Positions 45,845 through 55,998 of a DNA stretch of 55,998 nt are shown here, piece by piece. Source of the stretch: Rhizophlyctis rosea (lineage: Eukaryota; Chytridiomycota; Chytridiomycetes; Rhizophlyctidales; Rhizophlyctidaceae); assembly GCA_027596075.1 (NCBI GenBank), contig JADGJC010000273.1:1-55998 (forward strand). Direction: 5' to 3'. The translations under genes and the position numbers were made by a program. Position 1 is the stretch's first letter; every line of letters begins with the position of its first letter. The notes under the pieces were generated by a model, which made no database searches, had not been told where the DNA came from, and saw nothing but the letters and a program-made list of their open reading frames with translations.

Positions 45845-47014
45845 GTTTGGTGTGCTATAGTAAAAGGAATATGAAGTATATAATAGCAAAGCTGGGCGGG
45901 ACAGAACGGCTTCACGTCAAAAAGCGAGGTTAAATCTCCGGCTCGACTGCATCGTCTAGAATTGATTACAAGGCATTCCGGAAATTCAAATGATCGGAGA
46001 ATCCTGCGACTAATGCGGATATGCACGCAGTCAGATTCCTCGTGAGCGTCATTGTCCTTGTCCGCTCCCTTGACAAACCCAACCGACCACGGAGGCGATT
46101 GTCACCAGCTGACGTCAGCAATATCTTGCAAAATGCAATCAGAAACTCGACGACAACTATCCTGTCGATACAAACCAAAGAATTGATCAGTTGTTCATCA
46201 GCATGAATCCTCACGAAGAGCAGGCTTCATATTTTCTTGCAATGTCGCACTGTAGCCAATGCCACTGACTACCAATACACCGTAGGCCAACGCAGTATTG
46301 ATTTCAGACACAGGTATAGTCGGTCAAGTATAACCGTTGCGCTTCAATCGACGAGCACAAAGGCATGAAATGGAAAGGGCTCTAGGGTTGGTGCGGGTGG
46401 TGTTTTTGCAATCTTGGCGCATGTCCAAAGGGCATGTGACGGCCATATATGAGTTACATATATCGCGCGGAACATGATGGCTTTCACTTCAAAACTTATC
46501 ATACGGAGCTTCACGGTGGCAGCTGTGTAGCAAGCATACGGCAATCGATTTGCATGCCCGGGGGATTGCATTGCATAATGGTGGCCCAATATATGAGATC
46601 CAAGATGCAAATAATCGAAAATGCCAATAATGGGTGAAAGTGGGGAAAGTCTCGTTTCTTGTGCGGCTCGGAGGCATCGGAGTGGACCGGAAGTGTTCGG
46701 AGCTTGTGATCAGAGCCACTCGGAACTCGGAGGTTGTGGAGCACGATGTATGATGCCAATCATGCCACGCCGTCCAGATTGAGCGTATGAATGACAGCGA
46801 AAAGGCTCGTCAACAGTCAAGTTGGTAATAGCGCTACTGAGTTCGGTAAGCGGTACAAGAGTTTACGTGTGAGTGCCTTTCGCTTTTGCTGTCAATTTGT
46901 GATCAATTTGATACGCATGGCATACACATTGTGGAGAAGACAGAGAAGGCGTGGACTCAACAAAATGATGACATTCGTCGACGTTCGCGGATTAATTTCA
47001 GCATATGCTGAAAG
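45845..47014. other. No supported gene
   Basis: Divergent 5' flanks of the BTB locus (minus) and the CBM1-repeat gene (plus). Short ORFs only. Confidence 0.5.
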
Positions 47015-47023
47015 CATAAAAGG
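47015..47023 (+). promoter_or_regulatory. TATA-like box of the CBM1-repeat gene
   Basis: CATAAAAGG, about 100 bases upstream of the ATG at 47120. Confidence 0.4.
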
Positions 47024-47119
47024 AGGTCGTCGCAAGATTGCACTCGTCCTAAATCTCCTCCTAGGCCCATAGTTTTAGATCAGCTCCCCGTGCCTCCATC
47101 CGACAACCATCGGGCAACT

Positions 47120-47956
47120 ATGAGATCAGTGCTTGGGCTACTCGCCCTTACCGCCGTCCCGGTGTTGGCCCAAACTCCTACCCGCACTTCCACAACAAAC
47201 TGCGCATGTCCAACCTTCACCGCTGCTCCTTGCCCAAATGGCGGTTTCGTCGTTCCCAAATGCTTGCCAACAGTCGGAAGTAACCCTCCCACTTGCTCAA
47301 TCACCGTTCCCCCATGCCCGACCTGCACTTGCCCGCCACCAGGAGCGGTAGCCTGTCCGCCCTATGGTCCTGCATCATTCATTTATGGCTGTGTTCAAAC
47401 AGCAGCTACAACCGGCGCTTGCCCTCTGACAAGCCGCCCTTGCCCACCTGTTACCACCACTACCACCACTACCGTACCAACCTGCACCTGTGATACCGCT
47501 GGAGGCGTGGCCTGCCCGCCATATGGGCCTGCCACTTACCAGTACGGTTGTGACCTTAGTGCTGCTGGTCCAGGCTCCTGCCCGATCACCAGCCGTCCGT
47601 GCCCATCTGTAACCATCACTACAACGACCGTCACACCAACCTGCACCTGCGACACCGCCGGCGGCGTCGCTTGCCCGCCTATTGGACACGCTATTTACTC
47701 GAGAGGCTGCGACTTTGGCGCCCCCGGACCTGGTTCTTGCCCTATCACCAGCAAGCTCTGCCCTCCCGTCACCACCACTACAACCACTACCACAACAACA
47801 GCCGCCATTACAACCACCATCACTCCAACTCCCATTGTGTGTGCTGGACTTTGGGCTCAATGCGGGGGCAAGACGTACGTTGGCCCGACTTGTTGCAAGA
47901 CCGGCAGCAGGTGTCAGGTTTGGAATGATTGGTACGCGCAATGCGTCTTGCCTTGA
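47120..47956 (+). CDS. Secreted cysteine-rich repeat protein with C-terminal CBM1
   Basis: Single-exon, 278 residues. Signal peptide 1-17 (MRSVLGLLALTAVPVLA). An in-frame stretch upstream lacks an ATG, so the start is set at 47120. After a degenerate first unit come three repeats of about 50 residues with a six-cysteine pattern: C-x-C-x6-AC-PP-x-G-x-A-x3-GC, about 10 residues, SC-P-[IL]-TS-[RK]-x-C-P, each followed by a Thr-rich linker ([12 protein letters not shown]). The last ~38 residues are a CBM1 (LWAQCGGKTYVGPTC, then WNDWYAQC) that binds crystalline cellulose. No catalytic domain is present, so the protein may be a cellulose-attached structural, adhesive or scaffold-like factor; that role is inference. 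The CxC-x6-C pattern faintly recalls small disulfide-rich inhibitor modules, but I would not assign one. Confidence 0.85.
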   Translation: MRSVLGLLALTAVPVLAQTPTRTSTTNCACPTFTAAPCPNGGFVVPKCLPTVGSNPPTCSITVPPCPTCTCPPPGAVACPPYGPASFIYGCVQTAATTGACPLTSRPCPPVTTTTTTTVPTCTCDTAGGVACPPYGPATYQYGCDLSAAGPGSCPITSRPCPSVTITTTTVTPTCTCDTAGGVACPPIGHAIYSRGCDFGAPGPGSCPITSKLCPPVTTTTTTTTTTAAITTTITPTPIVCAGLWAQCGGKTYVGPTCCKTGSRCQVWNDWYAQCVLP

Positions 47957-48385
47957 GTAGGATGTGGTGGGGGATTGCTTTTATTGGCTATCAGCTTTTT
48001 GTATGGGTAGAGTACTATAGGGGGTTGGGGACTATCCTAGTTAAGAATGCTTGGTATTCTGATATCTTGTAAGTAATAGTTCGTATCATAGACGTGATAG
48101 GAATACATCAAGGGTAAAAGGGATTCATGCTGAAAACAGTGAGGGCATTTACCTCCTCATCACGTTACATCTCACTTCGTGCCAAGCAGCGGATGGGAAT
48201 GAAAGCACCAGGTGAGGTAAACAACAGTTGAAAAGGATTCCGCCCATCAGCACGGCTTCCTTGAGCAAGCTGGACGTCACCCATACAGTAATACCGCGAC
48301 CTCCGTAACTGATTGAGCCATCTCCTTCCCCAGCATCCTCAAGTAAGGAAGTCCCACTTGAAAAGAGGCATTTCATGTCCTTACG
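47957..48385. other. 3' flank, no gene
   Basis: Nothing recognised apart from the presumed 3' untranslated region of the CBM1-repeat gene. Confidence 0.5.
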
Positions 48386-48843
48386 ATGCTGGAGGTGGAT
48401 CGGGTCGTCCTCCTCCTTGCCAACCGTACGGCCATTTCACAGCCCATCTGGGGCGTACGTTCATCACTCAACGACCTCTTGGACCCAACCCTACAGAACA
48501 CAACTTTGCGCAGGACCAAGCCCGCCGCTTCTTTGAAAAATAGGAAGGCCGACTGCTTCAACACTACTCATCTGACCGACCGACAACAGCAATGCGCAGG
48601 AGCCGCTTTATCCTACATTGGTTTCACTTGCGTTTTCCGTCTCCGCACTCGCAGGCACCAGCAGGTGGCAATGTTATTCCAACCAATTCGGCACTGTGTG
48701 GTTGTGGAGCGGAAGGTGATGGTAGTGGTGCATATGCGAATGACAGCTTGGGTGGATGTGGAATTTGCGCAACAACTTGTACGGATCAGGGGAAGGTGGT
48801 GGGAGTGTGGAGTCGTTGGAACGCTGACTTTCAACCGAGTCAG
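48386..48843 (+). CDS. Possible intron-containing gene fragment, unknown
   Basis: 48654-48843 has the form of an internal exon: a CTCGCAG acceptor before it, a CAG|GTATGAG donor after it, and an open frame of 63 codons rich in Gly and Cys (CGCGAEGDGSGAYAND, GGCGICATTC). A short exon starting ATG 48386 and ending at the GTACGT donor near 48456 would join in phase. I could not extend the model convincingly in either direction and do not recognise a family. This may be a relic of a secreted protein gene. Confidence 0.25.
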
Positions 48844-49635
48844 GTATGAGGACACTTTTGTCGCACTGCGTTGAATGTTGCATCACGATTGATCTCAATA
48901 TTGATCATGTATAGTGTACATGCATGAATTCGAGCGATCGCTACATAACGGGTGAAAAGCTTTCAAAGCCTGGACTATCCGTTTCCGAAGTTGCATTGAA
49001 AAACAGTCACCCCGTTCCGGATATGTGCAATTGAACGGCAGAATACGAGCATGCCATTACAGTGTGCGGCAGCCGACGGAAATAAAAATTGGTACTGACT
49101 ATAACTGCAGTCTTGCGCCGACTGGTGACTAGGAACGCTCACAAACTCGTACGGGGACTTCAAAAGCCGTTAGCAGTGCGGAATTTGGGTGTTCAAAATG
49201 GATCATCAGGTATTCAGTGCTACTGGTGATGATGCTTGTGCAATACTTAACATGAGGGGCTGCCCGAACATTACCAACTCTACTCTCCCCCAAACATCCA
49301 AATCATCAACTCGATTCGCCACCTCCATCTTAGAACGCTCCTGAGTCACTGTGGAGTACGGACACTGGCTGTAAAACGCGATAAACTCAGTAGGCGAGGT
49401 GATGGCCCGACATCACAAAGTTTGCCCATAAGGTCGGGGTGTGGCCTTTCTCCATCTCAGTTAAGCGTGTTTTTGGCAACTTATTTAAGACTATCGCCGT
49501 TGTATCTGGTATTGAAGATTTTAAGTGCAGTTGTTGCACTCGTTGTGGACATCAAAACCGCAACTTCATTGGAATGCTCCCATCAGGATAAGCTATATGC
49601 GCATGCTTGATTAGTGAAATCAAGAAAAATTGAGC

Positions 49636-49706
49636 GCCATGGGTATCGAACCAGGCCCACGGTGGTGTCCGGTGATGACGTAACAACCGACGCTGCCAAA
49701 ATGGCT
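49636..49706 (-). pseudogene. tRNA-like sequence, degenerate
   Basis: On the minus strand, an A-box-like TGGCAGCGTCGG is followed about 45 bases later by a B-box-like GGTTCGATACC. The ends can pair (GCCAT with ATGGC), and TTTTT, a pol III terminator, follows within about 10 bases. The T stem pairs over only two bases, so this is a tRNA pseudogene or tRNA-derived short interspersed element rather than a functional tRNA. The anticodon cannot be read with confidence. Confidence 0.3.
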
Positions 49707-52528
49707 TGTTGAAAATGAAGGCGGCACCAACACTTCTATAACTGTGCCACCCCTCGGAGCCCTCCGAGCGCTAAGGTCCTTTCACGCGAAAATCCCCAAC
49801 GAATTAATTTGCGAAAAGGACACATGACGAAGGCAGCACATCCATGCAATTGCAATGAGTGCCGGTTCTGCAAATGAATTGATGAGAGCAAAATCTACAA
49901 CTGCGACAGTTGCCCTTCTGTGCTTTGACTTCAATGTGTCGCTTGGTGTGGAATTACAAGTACAGAAATGGTGACTACGTGTTCATGTGTCGTTTAGTGT
50001 GGAAATCAAGTGCAGCATGGACGAACATGCAGATTAAGCACATAAAATTTGGGCGTCCAGATTTGTGATCCACAGGATCTGTGCTGGAGACATTTGATGA
50101 TCAAAAGTGGGAAGAGGGAGCGAGAAAGGGATAGAGATGATGGCACTTTTGCAGTTGATTGATAGGGGAGCAAACCCATGATGGAGAATGATTAAGATGA
50201 GTGAAGTTGGTAACAAGTAAGATCTGCAGGCATGGACTTAAGGGCAAATGCGAAAGGTCAATCATTACAAGGAGAATTGTTGGAATTTTTTACAGCCCAC
50301 TCATGCTGACGATAGATCTCACCCCATCCTGGCCACTGAGTAACCCACAGCAGTGCAAGGTAATAAGTGGAGGTGAATGGATTGGAAGATATCGTAAACA
50401 TTGGTGTGCAAACCGTTGGCGATCCTTCATGACACCCTGTTTCCTCTCATAAACTTGCATAAATTCATCCACATGTATAGCTACGCTCAATGATTAACAT
50501 CACCTCATTTAACAACCGCAACAATCCGCTTCGACGGGCCTGATTTGCCAAACGAGATCGGACAGGATCATATGTTGAGGGCAAAAGTTCCTGGAGCATA
50601 GCAAAGGATACCACGGACTATCTCAACAATCCACCGGACAATTCTTGCAAATTGTGGTTGGACTGGAGTTTACCATTTCGCCAACCTATCAACTGGTCTG
50701 GTGAAGAACTGCAAATGCGACCACCCCACATGTGACGATGCCTGTTGCAGCCTGCAGAAATTGAAGAGAACTCCGATCTCACGTTGATTGAAAGAGCGTT
50801 AGATAACAGAAACTTGTTTTCCTTGTTGACTCATGCAGGTGATGTAAACCCGACTGTGAACAATCGCTGGGTTGGCTTTTGCTACTACCCCATCGTCAAT
50901 CACAGCGTCTACCATGGGCATGGAGACACTACAATGATTTCAATTTTTTGCAAGCTATTAGAGAATCAACCTGCCTAACGAAGTAGTTCCTGACACCAAT
51001 CTTTTCTCAATTCAGCAATGCAAAAAATAAGGTCCTGATGCTCATCGCATACCAAATGTGCAACACAAAGCATTCTGCAAAGAATACAGGGAAGCTGATT
51101 GCACCAAGAAAGCCCTTGTAAGTTGCGCCCTGTATCACTTTGGTCCCGGCGCTGTACTGACTGTAACATTGGGAGAAACGTCTAGCTAAAACTGGGATAC
51201 TAAAGAGGGCGCTCAAACGTCAAACTCAGGAAGGTAAGGCAGAGCATAACAAGCATTACAATGGTCCCATGGAAGAAGATGAAGTTGAGCGAGGGGAAAT
51301 GGAAGACAAAGCTTCCTTGTTCAAAGCGGAGGGTGCTGAAAAGAAAGCCTGCCTCTCAGTGGATGGGTACCAAACCCGTGTCTTCCCAATCTGAAAACGG
51401 TAGTCATTCAGAACGCCAACTCCCGGATCATTTTGTGAAAGTCTCCGACTTAGCAACACCCATTTTCGTACTACCTCCACCTCCCACTCCCAACACTTCA
51501 AACATCACTCCACCATTTCCAAACTATCGGCCCGACATATACCACGGAAAAACTGGGTGAATCCAACAAAAGGTAGTGCTGCTAAGTGTCTGTATCCACT
51601 CCGACCTATGCAAACATGGGATGATAACTTCATTTCCTGAGGCCACCTTCGGTTGCGAACACCTAACTTTTGAAGGATGGAACTTGTTTCTTAAACTTTG
51701 AAGTTTTCAATCACCTTGCTAGGGGATTGCAGATGCAATTCATTTCCATTTTGAATTGACCAATATAAAGACACAAGAGACAGAGGCCCTACGGTACACT
51801 TGTCAAAATTTTGCTACGGAGTCAAACGTTTAGGGCATGAGGCACCGCGTCCCCTTGTACACTTTCCATTTTTGACTAAATTGCAATGCTCTGAGCCAAC
51901 ATGGCCTTACATGCATTGATTCCGTGTTCAAAAATGACCCTCTAGTCCCAAAGGACGGTACTCAATCAAACAAACAGCTATGATGCCCATTGATAATTGT
52001 CAACTGTGCGCCTCTCCATCCACGGTGATTTGACATTGAGAACGTCACAGTAAAAAGCGGTTGTGAGCAGCACTGCATGTCCCTGAGATCTGACCATTTT
52101 GATCACGGAATCAATGTATCAGAGTCAAGCAGCCCAGACCATTCCCTGTAGTGCTGCAGACAAGCATTTTTCACCATGGTGTGCCTAACTTCAACTGACA
52201 GAGGGAAGCCAGGCGCACATATGTTGACTCATAACCGCGTTTCTAGCTGTATTCTTGGAAGAGTGCGTGCCCTTTGAACTTGCATCATTTTGATCACGGA
52301 ATCAAAGCAACAGACATCTATCCGAGACGCGTGCTGGCTCGAATCATTGCGAATTCACCGAAAAAAGAATCGGAATGTGGGCGCCACAGATTGGAGTGCG
52401 CCTCCAACGGCAATTTAACTAAAATTGGCAGGCGCCACCAGTAATGCGGGCTCATAAGGAAGGCGCCCGCATGTGTCTCTTGTGTCCCTCTATCGGGCGA
52501 TTGTGAACTCAATAACAAAGACAAAAGC

Positions 52529-52595
52529 AATCGCCCAAGATTTGAACCCCAAATGATCGGATCCCCAAGCCGAGGACTGACTACTAAACGATGTG
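52529..52595 (-). pseudogene. tRNA-like sequence, degenerate
   Basis: On the minus strand, an A-box-like TCGTTTAGTAGT is followed by an anticodon-like arm (TCGG, then loop TTGGGGA, then CCGA) and a B-box-like GGTTCAAATCT; the ends GCCCA and TTGGGC can pair. The loop would read GGG (proline). The length is a few bases short of a standard tRNA and the T stem pairs poorly, so it is most likely a pseudogene. Confidence 0.3.
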
Positions 52596-53469
52596 GGCTG
52601 GTGAGAATACATTCCTCAACCTCTTCAAGACGCTACAGAGACATCAGCATTATATGGAGTTTTTAGTTTAGACACCTCCGAAAGATGTATCTACTTCCTA
52701 ATTAGTGACCTAACCCCATCCTTCATGCATGGTGGCCCCCCTTTGCCTCTTGCCACCTATTGGCACGTGCTCCGGCCCCTCAGGTGCGCCAATCGCCCAT
52801 TCCATCCCTTATGTCTCCAACTTTGCCAACACAGAAGATGTTGATAGCGCAGGTCTGTTAAGGGAAAAACTAGCTCAACTAACTTGATAGGACTCGTAAA
52901 AGGCATACGATACTATGAGGATATGTGTCAACATTTCTATTGAACAAGTGTATGGATCCGCCCAAGTCCGGATCATGAGAAAGAACATCCTGATGGTCGC
53001 GTGGCTTGGGCGATCGCTGATCCAATATCTGACCTATCCTATCTATCCTAGCTATATGCCGCAGTACTATATGTCACTACCAACACCCCCACTCAGATCG
53101 TACAAGGCAGATATGCAATGAGAAAGTTATGCTAGCGCCGAAGTCGCAAAGACAAGGCGAAACTACAAAGTTTCAGATAAGGTTTGAAACCGGACGCGTG
53201 CAAAACACAAAAAGACGCGTCGCGGATAAAAAAACTAAACAATGAAACACCCGCAAGCTGGGGGCCTTCCCTTGCCGTCCACCGGTTAGGAGCAAAGAAG
53301 AAAAGAAACTAGCTAAAAGGAAGCTACGTAACCGATGGCAAGTGTCAACTTGCTGATACGGTCCAACTGCTAACTACGAAGTACCGCACATAATGCCCGA
53401 GAACACTGCAGGGATCCGGATCTAGGATGCGTCTGGTAGTTCGGACGTGTCAAGTGATTGGTTAGATAG

Positions 53470-54534
53470 ATAAACATGTGACTGATTTATTAGCATAGCC
53501 TGGATCACGTGACCGTTATGTAATCACGTTGATCGCTTACGTGTTTTTCTGTCGCACATGTGCCACCCTGTGGGACATATGCGTGTGTGTGTGTATGTTA
53601 TGTTGTTCATTTATTCAACTTCAATCTACATCCAAACAGTTAACCATTGTATTCATTTGAGTGTGTATTGCTTCGTAGATCTATTGACCAGCATCCTTTT
53701 CACTGTACGGCTTGCATACCACGGTAGCGACGTGTGGGTCTGATCAACTTCACGACTTCGCCACCCATTCTAGTCATAACGGGACGCCGGGAGACTAGGA
53801 CGACGATCGAGCTCGCTCTCGCTTGATCGTTGCGTACTGAGTCTGCTGAAGACTCATCCACCACCACGGAGTGTCTCTCACTCCAGTGACACTCCTCGTT
53901 TCCTCAATTTCAACCAACCATCGTCCAAATCAACGTGAATAGCACGACGGGAACCCGTTTGGCTTCCTGTGACCTGTTCAGTTGATTCAACTTCCCACAT
54001 ACCCTCACAGCAGCACGACGGGCCCAACGGCTGGTGTCCTGCATACTCCCTACCTCAGGAAACGATGCTGCGTGCAAGTGCAGGTCAAATTACCACGACA
54101 AAGGCTCCTGAACACCCGCTGAGCGGATTCAGGTCATTACCTTGTGGTTGCCGCAGCAGCCAGCGTAGACGGGGTCTTCGAACCGTAGAGCGCGATACCT
54201 GTGGTACTCTTGAGCCAACCTTGGACGCTTCAGCTTGCTGAAGTGAAGAGCAATCACAGAATGGTGCGTGCACTTCTTTCGCTACGTATACCGAGCTGCG
54301 TCTAGTCCTGAGTTCCTTGGGTGTCTAGGTCAGCTGAATACTAGTGTTTGAGTGCACTAGTTTAGTAGGAGGAACGGGGAGGGTTATTGAAGGGGTTTGG
54401 GAGGAATTTGGACCACTGGTTGAACTTTTCCTACCTCAGGGGGCAGGGGGAAACTATTGTCAAATTTTTCATGATAGTGGTTCAAAATTCCTTCTCCGCA
54501 ATCACCACCAAATCTGCTTGATTCCCTCTCAACA
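53470..54534. other. Region upstream of the gag-like relic
   Basis: Contains CACGTGAC and GT-repeat motifs, and two weak copies of AGCACGACGGG near 53941 and 54013. It may include the leader or long terminal repeat of the retroelement, but I could not find matching terminal repeats or a primer-binding site. Confidence 0.3.
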
Positions 54535-55170
54535 ATGTCGGTAGACCCTACGGAGGACTTCCCAGTATACAGTAGAGGTAGCCAAGAATCGGAGGAGTCG
54601 TATGCGACTCGCATTCTTCGTGAGGCGGATCGTCCTACCGACACTGACCATGACCCACGGCGTGCCAATGACGATCCTGTAACCGGGGAGCCCTTTGTGC
54701 CTCGCCATACCTTACCGCGGACGCCACCTATCGGGGCTAGTACGCCTTTTGTTGGTAGGGAAGCACCGTAAGGATTGAACTTGGGCGAGGAGGATATCAC
54801 ACCTATTCGTGGAGAAGCATCCACATAATCAGGACGATATGAAGAGTGTCGGGACGCAGCTGTGGGTCTGAGTGAACATACGCTGGGTGAACTACGTGGA
54901 CATATTGAACGTGTGCAACAGGAAAGGCAAGAGGCGGCAGAACGGGATCGTTTGCTCCAACAGAAGGAGAAGTTGGAGGATGAACTGCGGTTCGAGCGTG
55001 CAAGGGAACGTAAGAGGCGACTGGAACGGTTACAGCAGTTAGCAGCGTTAGAAGCTAAAGAGCTCAGGGAGTTGGAACAGGAACTGGAACGGCCTATGTT
55101 GCGTGAGCGAAGGCCGAACAACAAGTCAGCAACGATTCAAAACTACGTGAGAACTAACAAAAGAGTCTAA
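54535..55170 (+). pseudogene. Gag-like retroelement ORF with two stop codons
   Basis: One frame of 212 codons beginning ATG (MSVDPTEDFPVYSRGSQ) is interrupted by TAA at 54769-54771 and 54826-54828. The N-terminal part is Pro/Arg/Asp-rich; the C-terminal ~100 residues are a strongly charged coiled coil (LRFERARERKRRLERL). The layout resembles the N-terminal half of fungal Ty3/Gypsy gag proteins. No zinc knuckle, protease or reverse transcriptase follows on this strand inside the window. Both stops would be CAA by a single C-to-T change in a CpA context. Confidence 0.4.
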
Positions 55171-55271
55171 GGCCAGAGGTGGACTTCTGTATATTCATTC
55201 GGATAACAAGACAAGGGGGAGTCTCGTTAGCGATCGGGTTATAGAACAAAGTCCAAACATCTCTATCCTCA

Positions 55272-55292
55272 GTCCAATGTTGCACATTGGAC
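55272..55292. repeat. Hairpin, 9-bp stem with triloop
   Basis: GTCCAATGT and ACATTGGAC separated by TGC. It lies just past the end of the minus-strand chromodomain frame. It reads as a GCA loop on the minus strand, but the closing pair is T:A, unlike the intronic mini-hairpins. Confidence 0.7.
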
Positions 55293-55300
55293 GCGGTAAA

Positions 55301-55723
55301 TTAATTACAATCATGCGGCGATATTTGACCAGGGTCAGAGAATAAATTGCTAGCCGGTGGCGCAGCTCCGGCTGAACTATCTCCATCTAGGCACGTGTAA
55401 CGCGTCGTTGCACCACTGGGGTCTATGTCTAATCTATGGACTATCCTACTGACTGTTGCCGCAATGTCGAGGTGACATTGCGGCGTACGGAGGTGAGGGG
55501 GCTGGTCGATGGCGGGAGCGTTAGGGAATTGGCGATCGTAGTCGACGCGGATGTCGGGATGGAGTTTGTCGTAAGGTTTCCAAGTAGGGTCATCGTAGCT
55601 TTGCCATTTGACGAGGTAGCGGAGCTTCTTGCGGTACCACTGACAGTCGAGGAGGTCCTTGATGGCGTATTCTTCTTCGCCTTCGGCGTCGGCGGAGATG
55701 GCGGGACCAGGTTCAAGAGTGCT
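55301..55723 (-). pseudogene. Chromodomain fragment of a Ty3/Gypsy (chromovirus) integrase end
   Basis: A 140-codon minus-strand frame with no start codon. Its first ~60 codons form a chromodomain: EEEYAIKDLLDCQWYRKKL, then YLVKWQSYDDPTWKPYDKL, followed by a short helix (VDYDRQFPNAP). The aromatic positions (Y, W and W) that cage methyl-lysine are present. In chromoviruses this module sits at the C-terminus of the integrase and directs insertion to heterochromatin. The frame is cut off upstream by a stop inside a perfect palindrome at 55720-55771, so the integrase core is missing. It is on the opposite strand to the gag-like relic, so the two come from different insertions or from a rearrangement. 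Confidence 0.65.
55458..55484. repeat. Hairpin, 11-bp stem inside the chromodomain frame
   Basis: GCCGCAATGTC and GACATTGCGGC separated by GAGGT: a perfect inverted repeat within the C-terminal extension of the chromodomain fragment. Confidence 0.75.
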
Positions 55724-55771
55724 TTAGTCCACCCAGATATCCCTCATATCATATCTGGGTGGACTAAAGCA
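55720..55771. repeat. Perfect 21-bp palindrome at the truncation point of the integrase fragment
   Basis: TGCTTTAGTCCACCCAGATAT (55720-55740) is the exact reverse complement of 55751-55771, with a ten-base spacer. The bases that follow are very rich in ATAT and ATATCC words up to about 55880. CTAG occurs five bases beyond the right arm. Confidence 0.85.
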
Positions 55772-55998
55772 GGTATCTAGGTTGCTATACGTATATCCAC
55801 ATATCCAGATATATGACCCAAATATTTTGGGGTTATATAGGCCAAATATCCTATACCCATATCTATTTCCCCTTTCAAAGCTGGTAGATATTCGGACTTT
55901 GCGCAATTTCACACGATATTACTTGGTAGCAATGGTAGCACAATAGAAACCGGTCCTGTCACACCATATTTCAATAACGTGACCTCGAAGACGCTCCC
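55772..55998. other. AT-rich tail of the window
   Basis: Contains imperfect repeats of ATATCC and a near-palindrome ACCCAAATATTTTGGGGT at about 55817-55834. No gene is seen. Confidence 0.5.

Larger units (their letters stand above)
48844..53469. other. No supported gene apart from tRNA-like relics
   Basis: Short ORFs only. One frame at 51269-51394 (41 codons, MEEDEVERGEMEDKAS...) is acidic and protein-like but has no partner exon that I could confirm. A CTCGGAG/CTCCGAG inverted repeat lies at 49753-49768. The two tRNA-like sequences are listed separately. Confidence 0.45.

Noticed and set aside
45455..45889. A short intron explaining the first BTB frameshift
   Set aside because: Candidate GT-AG pairs nearby are 13-40 bases and either too short or give the wrong phase.

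Overview
The window is nuclear DNA from an intron-rich fungus, most likely an early-diverging zoosporic (chytrid-type) lineage. The evidence is short GT-AG introns (mostly 37-130 nt, up to 17 per gene), fungal family-1 cellulose-binding modules (CBM1), a CBM1 at the N-terminus of a GH7 enzyme, and a DUR3-type urea permease. The species cannot be named from the sequence alone.

Layout. Bases 1-7.6 kb hold two diverged copies of a TATA-containing promoter-like segment (about 2.2-2.76 and 7.0-7.59 kb) and a small three-exon coiled-coil gene on the minus strand (5.08-5.61 kb). A single-exon F-box-like gene follows at 7.69-8.67 kb. From 8.7 to 19.9 kb there is a gene-poor stretch with no gene I can support. 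DUR3 (20.09-22.53 kb, plus strand) carries an unusual array of mini-hairpins in its first intron. From 22.5 to 27.6 kb lie degenerate, repeated sequence and an isolated C2H2-like motif. A secreted CBM1-GH7 cellulase (27.64-29.05 kb, plus strand) is followed by a predicted membrane protein of unknown function (29.79-30.76 kb, minus).

An 18-exon karyopherin of the Kap123/importin-4 type (31.94-38.06 kb, minus) has the same mini-hairpins in its two longest 5' introns. A possible secreted cysteine-rich ORF broken by one UGA (39.10-39.49 kb, plus) is followed by a 15-exon secreted protein that joins a carbohydrate-binding-like domain to a bacterial-type family-1 solute-binding (periplasmic-binding type II) fold (39.91-43.38 kb, minus). 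A BTB-domain gene with three lesions lies at 44.62-45.84 kb (minus). A secreted protein with cysteine-rich repeats and a C-terminal CBM1 is at 47.12-47.96 kb (plus). The right end (48-56 kb) has no intact gene that I can support; it holds two tRNA-like pseudogenes, a degenerate gag-like ORF and, on the opposite strand, a chromodomain fragment typical of a chromovirus (Ty3/Gypsy) integrase end, truncated at a 21-bp palindrome.

Together the intact genes suggest a saprotroph that attacks cellulose outside the cell (GH7 and CBM1 proteins), may bind soluble sugars or related ligands with a secreted solute-binding protein, and imports urea or polyamines as nitrogen. The most unusual signal is the family of C(GNA)G triloop mini-hairpins: 18 in three introns of two oppositely oriented genes, all with the GNA loop on the sense strand.
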